Shown: one piece after another, positions 15,851 to 22,774 of the stretch
Numbering within the stretch: the stretch's first letter is position 1
How the letters are laid out: each line of letters opens with the position of its first letter
DNA from: Aquabacterium sp.
GTDB lineage: Bacteria; Pseudomonadota; Gammaproteobacteria; Burkholderiales; Burkholderiaceae_C
Length of the DNA: 29,647 nt
NCBI GenBank assembly: GCA_030654555.1
Contig: JAURXG010000006.1
Span: forward strand, 1 to 29,647
Reading direction: 5' to 3'
Translations under genes and position numbers: made by a program
Notes under the pieces: model-generated
What the model saw: only the letters and a program-made list of their open reading frames with translations
What the model was told of the DNA's origin: nothing
Databases searched by the model: none

Positions 15851-16233
15851 GCGGGGGCGCGCTGCAAGGGGACTGTCGTACGGGTCTCGCAGATGCGGTT
15901 GTCCGCGTCGACGAACACCAGACGCGGCTTGGCCGTCGCCAGTTCGGTCTCGGACACGAGGCCGAACGTTGCGACGATGATCAGATCACCCAGCGCCGCG
16001 CGGCGAGCCGCCGAGCCGTTGAGCGAGATGATGCCGCTGCCGCGTTCGCCGCGGATGGCATAGGTCACGAAGCGCTCGCCGTTGGCGATGTTCCAGATGT
16101 GGACCTGCTCGTTCTCGCGCAGGTCGGCGGCATCGAGCAGGTCCTCGTCGATGGCGCACGAACCTTCGTAGTGAAGCTCGCAGGCGGTCACCGTGGCACG
16201 ATGGATCTTGGACTTGAGCATCTGTCGCAACAT
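15847..16233 (-). CDS. panD: Aspartate 1-decarboxylase (pyruvoyl-dependent)
   Basis: PanD makes beta-alanine from aspartate for pantothenate synthesis. It is made as a proenzyme that self-cleaves between Gly24 and Ser25 to form a pyruvoyl group. The motif LHYEGSCAID is present with G24 and S25 at exactly the known positions when the start is ATG 16233, which fixes the start; an in-frame upstream extension to 16269 would break this. The 128-residue length is normal, and NGSAARRAALGD and GLIIVATF-type segments follow (here DLIIVATF). It lies 22 bases after bioB. Confidence 0.97.
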   Translation of the reverse strand: MLRQMLKSKIHRATVTACELHYEGSCAIDEDLLDAADLRENEQVHIWNIANGERFVTYAIRGERGSGIISLNGSAARRAALGDLIIVATFGLVSETELATAKPRLVFVDADNRICETRTTVPLQRAPA

Positions 16234-16255
16234 GGCAAAGTCTCCTCGCGCCCAC

Positions 16256-17257
16256 TCAGCGGGCCACAATGCCCAAGGTGCCGAGCAGTCGCTGATCGGC
16301 CACCCAATCCGGGTTGCCGGTGGTCAGCAGCTTGTCGCCGTAGAAGATCGAGTTGGCGCCGGCCAGGAAACACAGGGCTTGCACCGCGTCGCCGAGTTGC
16401 TGCCGCCCGGCGGACAGACGAACACGCGCCTTGGGCATGGTGATGCGTGCCACCGCGATGGTGCGCACGAACTCGAAGGGTTCCAGCGGCTCGGTGCCAT
16501 GCAGCGGCGTGCCCTCGACCTGCACCAGCTGGTTGATCGGCACCGACTCCGGATAGGGGTCGAGGTTGGCGATCTGCGCCACCAGACCCGCCCGTTCGCC
16601 GCGCGACTCGCCCATGCCGACGATGCCACCGCAGCAGACGCTGATGCCGGCATCGCGCACCCGTCGCAAGGTCTGCAACCGGTCGTCGTAGGTGCGGGTC
16701 GAGATGAAGCGGCCGTAGGCCTCCGGCGCGGTGTCGAGGTTGTGGTTGTAGTAGTCCAGCCCGGCGTCCTTCAGCGCATGGGCCTGCGTGTCGCTCAGCA
16801 TGCCCAGGGTGCAGCAGGCTTCCAGGCCCTCGGCCTTGACCACGCGCACCAGCTCGGCCACCTTCTCGATGTCGCGGTCCTTCGGTGCGCGCCAGGCGGC
16901 CCCCATGCAGAAGCGTGAAGCCCCCTGCTCGCGCGCGGCGCGCGCCGCGGCGGCCACCGCGGCCGGATCGAGCAGCTTGCCGGCCTCGACGCCGGTGTCG
17001 AAGTGCACCGACTGCGGGCAGTAGCCACAGTCTTCCTCGCAGCCGCCAGTCTTGATCGACAGCAGCGTCGACAACTGCAGCTCGTTGGCGTCGAAATGTT
17101 CGCGGTGCACCTGCTGGGCGCGGTAGATCAGGTCGTTGAAGGGCAGCTCGAACAACGCGGCCACGTCGGCGATCGGCCAACGCGGGGCCGGCGCCGGGGT
17201 TGCAGCCGCGCCGCGGCGCAGCACCTGTACGGGCTTCAAGGTTGGCGTAACTTGCAT
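16256..17257 (-). CDS. bioB: Biotin synthase
   Basis: BioB is a radical-SAM enzyme that inserts sulfur into dethiobiotin. The 333-residue protein has the cluster motif GGCEEDCGYCPQS with C73, C77 and C80, the YYNHNLDT segment, CCGGIVGMGE, and RLSAGRQQL with the [2Fe-2S]-ligand arginine region. An N-terminal stretch of about 25 residues before RWPIADVAALFELPF is extra and Ala/Pro-rich, as seen in many proteobacterial homologues. No other biotin gene is nearby. It starts 17 bases after a citrate-synthase-like gene and leads into panDBC, so cofactor synthesis genes appear joined to the catabolic operon. Confidence 0.97.
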   Translation of the reverse strand: MQVTPTLKPVQVLRRGAAATPAPAPRWPIADVAALFELPFNDLIYRAQQVHREHFDANELQLSTLLSIKTGGCEEDCGYCPQSVHFDTGVEAGKLLDPAAVAAAARAAREQGASRFCMGAAWRAPKDRDIEKVAELVRVVKAEGLEACCTLGMLSDTQAHALKDAGLDYYNHNLDTAPEAYGRFISTRTYDDRLQTLRRVRDAGISVCCGGIVGMGESRGERAGLVAQIANLDPYPESVPINQLVQVEGTPLHGTEPLEPFEFVRTIAVARITMPKARVRLSAGRQQLGDAVQALCFLAGANSIFYGDKLLTTGNPDWVADQRLLGTLGIVAR

Positions 17258-17274
17258 ATTGGACCTGTGTGGGT

Positions 17275-18060
17275 TCAGGCGCCGGGACGGATGTGCGCCG
17301 TCGCCTCATCTTCCACCCGCTGCCAGATCTCGATCGCCATCGGGTTGTTGCTCTCTTCGAGGATGTGACCGACGAGGCCGATGGCGCGCGCAAAGACGCC
17401 GATCCCGCGCACGATCTTCCACGGCAGGCCGAGTTCGCAGCAGATGGCGCCGATGGCGCCGGTGGCGTTGACCGGCAGCATCTTGCCGGACAGGCGTTCG
17501 GCTTCGGCGCAGATCAGCTGCTCGAGCTTCACGTAGTCGCCCGAGAAGCCGTTCTCCTTGGCAATCTGGAACAGTCGTGGCGCGCGCGGATCCACCGGCT
17601 TGTGCAGCGGATGACCCAGCCCGGGCACGATCTGGCCGCGGGCGCGGAAGGATGCCACGGTGTCGCCTGCGATCTTCTCCAGGTCGGCGCCCTTGGTGCC
17701 CGGCGGCAGCGCTTCGTACAGCATCTTGGCCGTGCCTTCGGTGGAGCCGACGAACACGCTGCCCAGGCCGCACAGGCCCGCAGCCACCGCCGCCTGCAGC
17801 GCTTCGGGCGCACCGGCGTAGGTGATGCGCGCGGCCAGCGCGCTGGGGGTGATGCCATGCTCGACCAAGGTCACCGAGATGGCGTTGAACACCTTGGATT
17901 CCTGCGGCGTGGGCATGCGGCCGAGGATCTGCAAGAAGGCCATGTCGCCGAGGTCGATCTTGCCCAGCAGTTCGTCGGGCAGGCTCTTGCCGCGCACCTC
18001 GATGCGGTCGGGCGTGCTCCAGGCGATGTCGGAGCGGATGGGCTTGGTCTTGCGGGCCAT
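17275..18060 (-). CDS. Short citrate-synthase/citryl-CoA-lyase-like protein
   Basis: This 261-residue protein covers only the catalytic core of citrate synthase, as in stand-alone citryl-CoA lyases and the C-terminal part of ATP-citrate lyase. Seen: LVEHGITPSALAARITYAGAPE with H68 (the first catalytic histidine region), GLGHPLHKPVDPRAPRL with H150, and VNATGAIGAICCELGLPW. In that last motif the catalytic aspartate of NVDG is replaced by Thr200 (NATG), which should change or abolish the standard reaction. It may cleave or form a citrate-like CoA ester, or serve as a subunit. It follows the CitE-like gene by 25 bases; the neighbours suggest a branched C5-C7 dicarboxylate or tricarboxylate route. 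Confidence 0.86.
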   Translation of the reverse strand: MARKTKPIRSDIAWSTPDRIEVRGKSLPDELLGKIDLGDMAFLQILGRMPTPQESKVFNAISVTLVEHGITPSALAARITYAGAPEALQAAVAAGLCGLGSVFVGSTEGTAKMLYEALPPGTKGADLEKIAGDTVASFRARGQIVPGLGHPLHKPVDPRAPRLFQIAKENGFSGDYVKLEQLICAEAERLSGKMLPVNATGAIGAICCELGLPWKIVRGIGVFARAIGLVGHILEESNNPMAIEIWQRVEDEATAHIRPGA

Positions 18061-18085
18061 GAAGATTCCTTCGGTTCGTTGAGAT

Positions 18086-18922
18086 TCAGGAGGCAGCGCC
18101 AGCGCTGCGCAGGATGGCGAGTGCGCGTTCGTGCAGGGGTCGGTCGATCATCTGTCCGTTGACGGCCACGGCGGCACCGCCGGCGGCGCTGAAGGTCTCG
18201 CACACGCGGCGCGCCCAGCCCAGGCGTTCGGCGCCGGGCATGAAGGCGGCTTGCACCGCCGCTACCTGCTTGGGGTGGATGCACAGCTTGGCGCCGAAGC
18301 CCTGCCGCCGCGCGCGTTCGGCGTCGGCCTGCAGGCGGGTGGCGTCGTCGATTGCGGTGCTGACACCGTCGACCGGCGCGTCCAGCCCGCCCAGGCGCGA
18401 GGCCAGCACCACTTGCAAACGGAAGTGCAGCAGTTCGTCTTCGGCGCCTTCGGGCGCGCAGTCGATACCCAGATCGAGCGCCAGATCAATACTGCCGAAG
18501 GCCAGCCGCACGACACCGGGCACGCGGGCGATGCGGCGTACTTCTTCCACGCCGCGGGCCGATTCGATGATCGCCAGCAGGTCCTTGAAACAGGCTTCAA
18601 AGGCCGTGCAAACGGCGTCGATGCCGTCGGCCTTGGGCAGCATCACGGCGGCCACGCCGGGGTGGCGGCACAGTTCCAGGTCGTCCGCGAACCAGGGCGT
18701 GCCTGCGGCGTTGATGCGTACCACCACTGGCGTGGCTTCGTCGAGCGCGTTGGCAAGCGCATCGCGGGCGCGGGTCTTGGCTTCGGGGGCGACCGCGTCT
18801 TCCAGGTCGATGATCACAGCGTCGGCACCCGAGGCGCGCGCCTTGGCATAGCGATCTGGCCGGTCGGCAGGCACGAACAGGTAGGCGCGCGGCAGCGCGC
18901 CGCCGCTGGTAGGCGCGCTCAT
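18086..18922 (-). CDS. CitE-like CoA-ester lyase (HpcH/HpaI aldolase family)
   Basis: This 278-residue TIM-barrel lyase resembles the beta subunit of citrate lyase and stand-alone malyl-CoA or citramalyl-CoA lyases. Seen: YLFVPADRPDRYAKA near the N-terminus, VIIDLEDAVAPEAK with the metal/CoA-site Asp-Glu-Asp, VVVRINAAGTPWF, AIIESARGV with the metal-binding glutamate, FGSIDLALDLG, DAPVDGVSTAIDD and GAKLCIHPKQV. No CitD or CitF lies nearby, so it most likely acts on a free CoA thioester, releasing acetyl-CoA or propionyl-CoA and a 2-oxoacid. The start at 18922 overlaps the MmgE/PrpD stop by four bases. Confidence 0.92.
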   Translation of the reverse strand: MSAPTSGGALPRAYLFVPADRPDRYAKARASGADAVIIDLEDAVAPEAKTRARDALANALDEATPVVVRINAAGTPWFADDLELCRHPGVAAVMLPKADGIDAVCTAFEACFKDLLAIIESARGVEEVRRIARVPGVVRLAFGSIDLALDLGIDCAPEGAEDELLHFRLQVVLASRLGGLDAPVDGVSTAIDDATRLQADAERARRQGFGAKLCIHPKQVAAVQAAFMPGAERLGWARRVCETFSAAGGAAVAVNGQMIDRPLHERALAILRSAGAAS

Positions 18923-20283
18923 GCCGGCAACCAGCGAGCGATGCGCGGCGCTTCGGCCACCGCCCAGGTGCAGGCGATCAGCGCATCCATCTCGGCCGGC
19001 GTGGCCGCCTGGCCATAGGCTGCCAGCCGGCGCGCCTTGTCTTCCAGCTCGGGCCGGCTGAGGGTGTTGCCGGGATCGCCCTTGGGTTCGTCGACACGCG
19101 CGTGCAGCGTGCGGCCGTCCTGCGTGCGCACGCTGACCTTGCCGATCCAGCGCTGCGGGTAGGCTTGGTCGACCTCGGTGTCGAGCTGCATCGTCACCTT
19201 GTCGCGCAGCGCGGCCACGCGCGGCGCGAGGTAGTGCCGGTCGAATTCGTCCAGGCCGGCGTAGCCGTACTCGGCGACGAGCGCCAGCACCGTGCCCATC
19301 GAGAACTTGGCCTGGTGGACCGTGCCGGGCACGATGACGCGGCCGAGCACGTCGATGGCGCCCTGGTGCACCTGCGCGGTGACGGCGGCGATGTCGTCTG
19401 GCTTCAGCCGGTGCTCGCGCATCAGCAGCAGCAGCGCATCGGCGCTCGGGTGGGTGTGGCGGCACGAGGCGTGGTATTTGAACGAGGTCTCGGCCGTGGC
19501 CCAGCGGCTGCCCAGCCCGGCCGTCAGGCGCGCGGGGTCGGCGTCGCTGGACATGCCGGCCGCCAGGCCTTGCGCGCCTTCGAGGATCTGGCGCGCGCCG
19601 GTGAAGCCGCCTTGCGCCAGGTAGGCCGAGGCCAGGCCGGCCGAGGCAGCGTGGGCGCAGTGCAACTGCTTGGAATCGGCCGCGTCGCGCAGGAACTCCC
19701 ACAGCCCCGCTGCCTGCGTGCCGGCACTGCCGAAGGCGTGCAACATCTGCGCCGCGTCCAGGCCCAGCAGGCGCCCGGTGGCAGCCGCCGCGGCCAGGGT
19801 ACCGGCGGTGGCCGTGGTGTGGAAGATGCGGTAGTGCGAACGGCCCAGGAACTCGCCGACGCGGATGCCGACCTCGTAGCCCGCCACCACCGCGGCCAGG
19901 AACTCGCGCCCGCTGGCGCCGATGGCCTGCGCCACCGCCAGCGCCGGCGGGAACACCACGGCAGCGGGGTGGAACACCGAGCCGTTGTGCACGTCGTCCT
20001 GCTCGACCACGTGCGAGGCCGCGGCATTGACCATGGCCGCGAAGTGCGGCGAAGTCATGCGCCGCGTGATCAGCACCTCGGCGCCGCCATCGGCCGGCCC
20101 CATGATGCGCGCATAGGCCTCGATGGCCTGCACCGCGCGTGCGCTCTTGCCGGCCAGCGCCGAGCCGGTCCAGTCCAGGAGCAGGTCTTCGGTTCGCCGA
20201 AGCACCGGCGCCGGAATGCTGTCGAAGCGCAGGCCGGCGGCGAATGCGGCGAGTTGCGCGCTGGGGTTGGCTTGTGTACTCAT
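18919..20283 (-). CDS. MmgE/PrpD-family protein
   Basis: This 454-residue protein belongs to the MmgE/PrpD family, which includes 2-methylcitrate dehydratase and cis-aconitate decarboxylase (which makes itaconate). Seen: the N-terminal helical part, VVEQDDVHNGSVFHPAAVV with the histidine-rich active-site segment, GYEVGIRVG, FHTTATAGTLAAAAATGRLLG, and the second-domain segments TSFKYHASCRHTHPSADAL and VHQAKFSMGTVLAL. ATG 20283 was chosen because it begins the homologous part; an in-frame extension to 20421 is low-complexity. It is encoded between a CoA-transferase and a CitE-like lyase, so its product or substrate is probably a short branched di- or tricarboxylate. The exact reaction is open. 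Confidence 0.92.
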   Translation of the reverse strand: MSTQANPSAQLAAFAAGLRFDSIPAPVLRRTEDLLLDWTGSALAGKSARAVQAIEAYARIMGPADGGAEVLITRRMTSPHFAAMVNAAASHVVEQDDVHNGSVFHPAAVVFPPALAVAQAIGASGREFLAAVVAGYEVGIRVGEFLGRSHYRIFHTTATAGTLAAAAATGRLLGLDAAQMLHAFGSAGTQAAGLWEFLRDAADSKQLHCAHAASAGLASAYLAQGGFTGARQILEGAQGLAAGMSSDADPARLTAGLGSRWATAETSFKYHASCRHTHPSADALLLLMREHRLKPDDIAAVTAQVHQGAIDVLGRVIVPGTVHQAKFSMGTVLALVAEYGYAGLDEFDRHYLAPRVAALRDKVTMQLDTEVDQAYPQRWIGKVSVRTQDGRTLHARVDEPKGDPGNTLSRPELEDKARRLAAYGQAATPAEMDALIACTWAVAEAPRIARWLPA

Positions 20284-20299
20284 GAAAGGCCTTTGACGA

Positions 20300-21475
20300 T
20301 CAGGCCGCACGCTCGGCGCGCAGCCGTGCGATGTCGGCCTGCGAATAGCCCAACTCGGCCAGGATGGCATTGGTGTGCTGGCCCAGCGCCGGCACAGGGC
20401 CCATCGGCGGCGGCTCGGCACCCGACAGATGATGCGGCGGAAACAGCGCCGGCACCGGCCCGCCCGGTGTGCCGATTTCGGCCCAGCGCCGGCGTGCCTG
20501 CAATTGCGGGTGTTTCCACAGATCGGCCATCTCGTTGAGCTGGGCGTTGGCGATCTGCGCGTCTTCCAGGCGCTCGATCAACTGCGCGGCGGTCAGCTTG
20601 GAGAACACCGCGTCGATGATGCCGAGCAGCTTGTCCTTCTGCGCCAGCCGGTTGGCGTTGCCCAGGTACTGCTTGGCCAGCGCCGGCTGCAGCAGGACCT
20701 TGTCGCAGAAGGCCGTCCATTCCCGGTCGTGCTGTACGCCCAGCACCACCGACTTGCCGTCGCCACAGGTGAAGGGGCCGTAAGGGTAGATGGCGGCATG
20801 CGAGGCGCCGGCGCGCACCGGCGGCGGCTGGCCGTCCAGCGTGTAGTTGAGAGGGAAGCCCATCCACTCGGACATGGCCTCGAGCATTGAGATCTCCAGC
20901 CGCTGGCCGCGGCCCGTGCGTCCGCGCTCCAGCAGCGCGGCGAGCACGCCGCTGTAGGCGTACATGCCGGCGGCGATGTCGGCGATGGACAGCCCGGCCT
21001 TGGACGGATGCTCGGGCGTGCCGGTCACCGACACGAAGCCCGACTCGCTCTGGATCAGCAGGTCGTAGGCCTTCTTGTCCGTGTACGGCCCGCCATCACC
21101 GTAACCTGAGATGTCACACACCACGACGCGCGGATTGACCGGCTCCAGACTGGCATGGTCCAAGCCCATGCGCGCAGCGGCGCCGGGCGCCAGGTTCTGC
21201 ACCAGCACATCGGCACGCTCGACCAGCTTCTGCAGCACCGCACGCGCGGCCGGTTTCTTCAGGTCCAGCGTCAAACTTTCCTTGCTGCGGTTGCACCACA
21301 CGAAATGCGAGGCCAAGCCACGCGTGCGGGTGTCGTAGGCGCGTGCGAAGTCGCCCTCGCCCGGGCGCTCGATCTTGATGACGCGCGCGCCCAGGTCAGC
21401 CAGCTGGCGGGTGCAGAACGGCGCGGCGATGGCATGTTCCAGCGTGACGACCAGCATGCCTTGCAAGGGAAGCAT
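20300..21475 (-). CDS. Class III (CaiB/BaiF-type) CoA-transferase
   Basis: This 391-residue family III CoA-transferase moves CoA between carboxylic acids. Seen: the N-terminal LPLQGMLVVTLEHAIAAPFCTRQLADLGARVIKIERP arrangement (shown in parts: VVTLEHAIAAP, LADLGARVIKIERPGEGD), NLAPGAAARMGL, DISGYGDGGPYTDKKAYDLLIQ with the probable catalytic D138, and GLSIADIAAGMYAYSGVLAALLER. Members act on formate/oxalate, carnitine, succinate/methylsuccinate, mesaconate or itaconate. It lies 10 bases after the acyl-CoA dehydrogenase and 16 before MmgE/PrpD, suggesting that it activates the dicarboxylate used by the CitE-like lyase. Confidence 0.93.
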   Translation of the reverse strand: MLPLQGMLVVTLEHAIAAPFCTRQLADLGARVIKIERPGEGDFARAYDTRTRGLASHFVWCNRSKESLTLDLKKPAARAVLQKLVERADVLVQNLAPGAAARMGLDHASLEPVNPRVVVCDISGYGDGGPYTDKKAYDLLIQSESGFVSVTGTPEHPSKAGLSIADIAAGMYAYSGVLAALLERGRTGRGQRLEISMLEAMSEWMGFPLNYTLDGQPPPVRAGASHAAIYPYGPFTCGDGKSVVLGVQHDREWTAFCDKVLLQPALAKQYLGNANRLAQKDKLLGIIDAVFSKLTAAQLIERLEDAQIANAQLNEMADLWKHPQLQARRRWAEIGTPGGPVPALFPPHHLSGAEPPPMGPVPALGQHTNAILAELGYSQADIARLRAERAA

Positions 21476-21485
21476 GGGATACCTT

Positions 21486-22652
21486 CTAGAAAGAACGCGG
21501 CAGGCCGAGCACATGCTCGGCCACGTACGACAGGATCAGGTTGGTGGAGATCGGCGCCACCTGGTAAAGCCGGGTCTCGCGGAACTTGCGCTCGATGTCG
21601 TATTCGCAGGCGAAGCCGAAACCGCCATGCGTCTGGATCGCCGCGTTGGCTGCTTCCCACGACGCCTTGGCCGCCAGGTACTTGGCCATGTTGGCCTCGG
21701 CGCCGCAGGGCTCGTAGGCATCGAACAAGTCGCAGGCGCGCCAGCGCATCAGATCCGCGGTCTCCAACTCGATGTGGCTTTCGGCGATCGGAAACTGCAC
21801 CGCCTGGTTTTGGCCGATCGGCCGGTCGAAGACGCGGCGGTCGTTGGCGTAGGCGACGCTGCGCTTGACGAACCAGCGTCCGTCGCCAATGCACTCGGCG
21901 GCGATCAGCGTGCGCTCGGCGTTCAGGCCGTCGAGGATGTACTTGAAGCCCATGCCTTCCTCGCCGATCAGGTTTTCGGCCGGGATCTCCAGGTTCTCGA
22001 AGAACAGTTCATTGGTCTCGTGGTTGACCATGTTGCGGATCGGCCGCACGGTCAGGCCCTTGCCAATGGCCTGGTGGAGGTCGACGATGAAGATCGACAT
22101 GCCCTCAGACTTGCGCTTGACCTCCGCCAGCGGCGTCGTGCGCGCCAGCAGGATCATCAGGTCACTGTGCTGGATGCGCGAGATCCACACCTTCTGGCCG
22201 TTGACGACGTAGCGGTCGCCGCTGTCGCTGCGCAGCGCGGTGGTCTTGATCTTGGTGGTGTCGGTGCCGGTGGTCGGCTCGGTCACGCCCATCGACTGCA
22301 GGCGCAGCGTGCCGGTGGCGATCTTCGGCAGGTAGCGGCGCTTCTGCTCTTCGGAGCCGTGGCGCAGCAAGGTGCCCATGTTGTACATCTGGCCGTGGCA
22401 GGCGCCGGCGTTGCCGCCGTTGCGGTTGACCTCCTCCATCACCACCGAGGCCTCGGCCAAGCCCAGCCCAGCGCCGCCGTATTCCTCGGGGATCATCACC
22501 GCCAGCCAGCCGGCCTGGGTCAGGGCATCGACAAAGGCCTCGGGGTAGCCGCGCGCTTCGTCGATGCCGCGGAAGTACTCGTCGGGGAAACGCTTGCACA
22601 GCTCGCGCAGGGCGGCGCGCAGTTCGGGGTGTCGTTCGCGGGCATTGGACAT
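21486..22652 (-). CDS. Acyl-CoA dehydrogenase (helix-G-glutamate type)
   Basis: This 388-residue acyl-CoA dehydrogenase shows the FAD signature SMGVTEPTTGTDTTK, NGQKVWISRIQHSD, and the C-terminal IQTHGGFGFACEYDIERKFRE. The MCAD-type base position is not Glu: PISTNLILSY has Thr370. A glutamate is present on helix G (E246 in LNAER), the position used by isovaleryl-CoA and long-chain acyl-CoA dehydrogenases. This points to a branched or bulky substrate. It is the first gene of the nine-gene run and lies 41 bases downstream of operator site B. The ribosome site before ATG 22652 is poor. Confidence 0.94.
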   Translation of the reverse strand: MSNARERHPELRAALRELCKRFPDEYFRGIDEARGYPEAFVDALTQAGWLAVMIPEEYGGAGLGLAEASVVMEEVNRNGGNAGACHGQMYNMGTLLRHGSEEQKRRYLPKIATGTLRLQSMGVTEPTTGTDTTKIKTTALRSDSGDRYVVNGQKVWISRIQHSDLMILLARTTPLAEVKRKSEGMSIFIVDLHQAIGKGLTVRPIRNMVNHETNELFFENLEIPAENLIGEEGMGFKYILDGLNAERTLIAAECIGDGRWFVKRSVAYANDRRVFDRPIGQNQAVQFPIAESHIELETADLMRWRACDLFDAYEPCGAEANMAKYLAAKASWEAANAAIQTHGGFGFACEYDIERKFRETRLYQVAPISTNLILSYVAEHVLGLPRSF

Positions 22653-22685
22653 GGGGCGGAAGTGGGTTGCCAGAGGTTGTTCGGA

Positions 22686-22706
22686 ATTTTACCAAACAAG
22701 CGTTAG
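22686..22706 (-). promoter_or_regulatory. TetR-type operator and -10-like box (site B)
   Basis: The palindrome CAAACAAGCGTTAG (22693-22706 on the plus strand) fits CNAAC-N4-GTTNG exactly. Reading on the minus strand it is followed after one base by TAAAAT (22691-22686), a good -10 candidate. It lies in the 122-bp gap between the upstream ligase gene and the acyl-CoA dehydrogenase gene, so it should control the nine-gene run down to panC. Confidence 0.75.
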
Positions 22707-22774
22707 GAAATGCGCGTGGCAGTCAGGCGCGTCGGTCGACTACGACCCTCCAACACCGCCGCCGCCGCGCCGCA

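Noticed and set aside
18919..20283. Naming the MmgE/PrpD protein prpD (2-methylcitrate dehydratase)
   Set aside because: No prpB or prpC of normal type is present and the family covers several reactions, so a specific symbol would be over-called.
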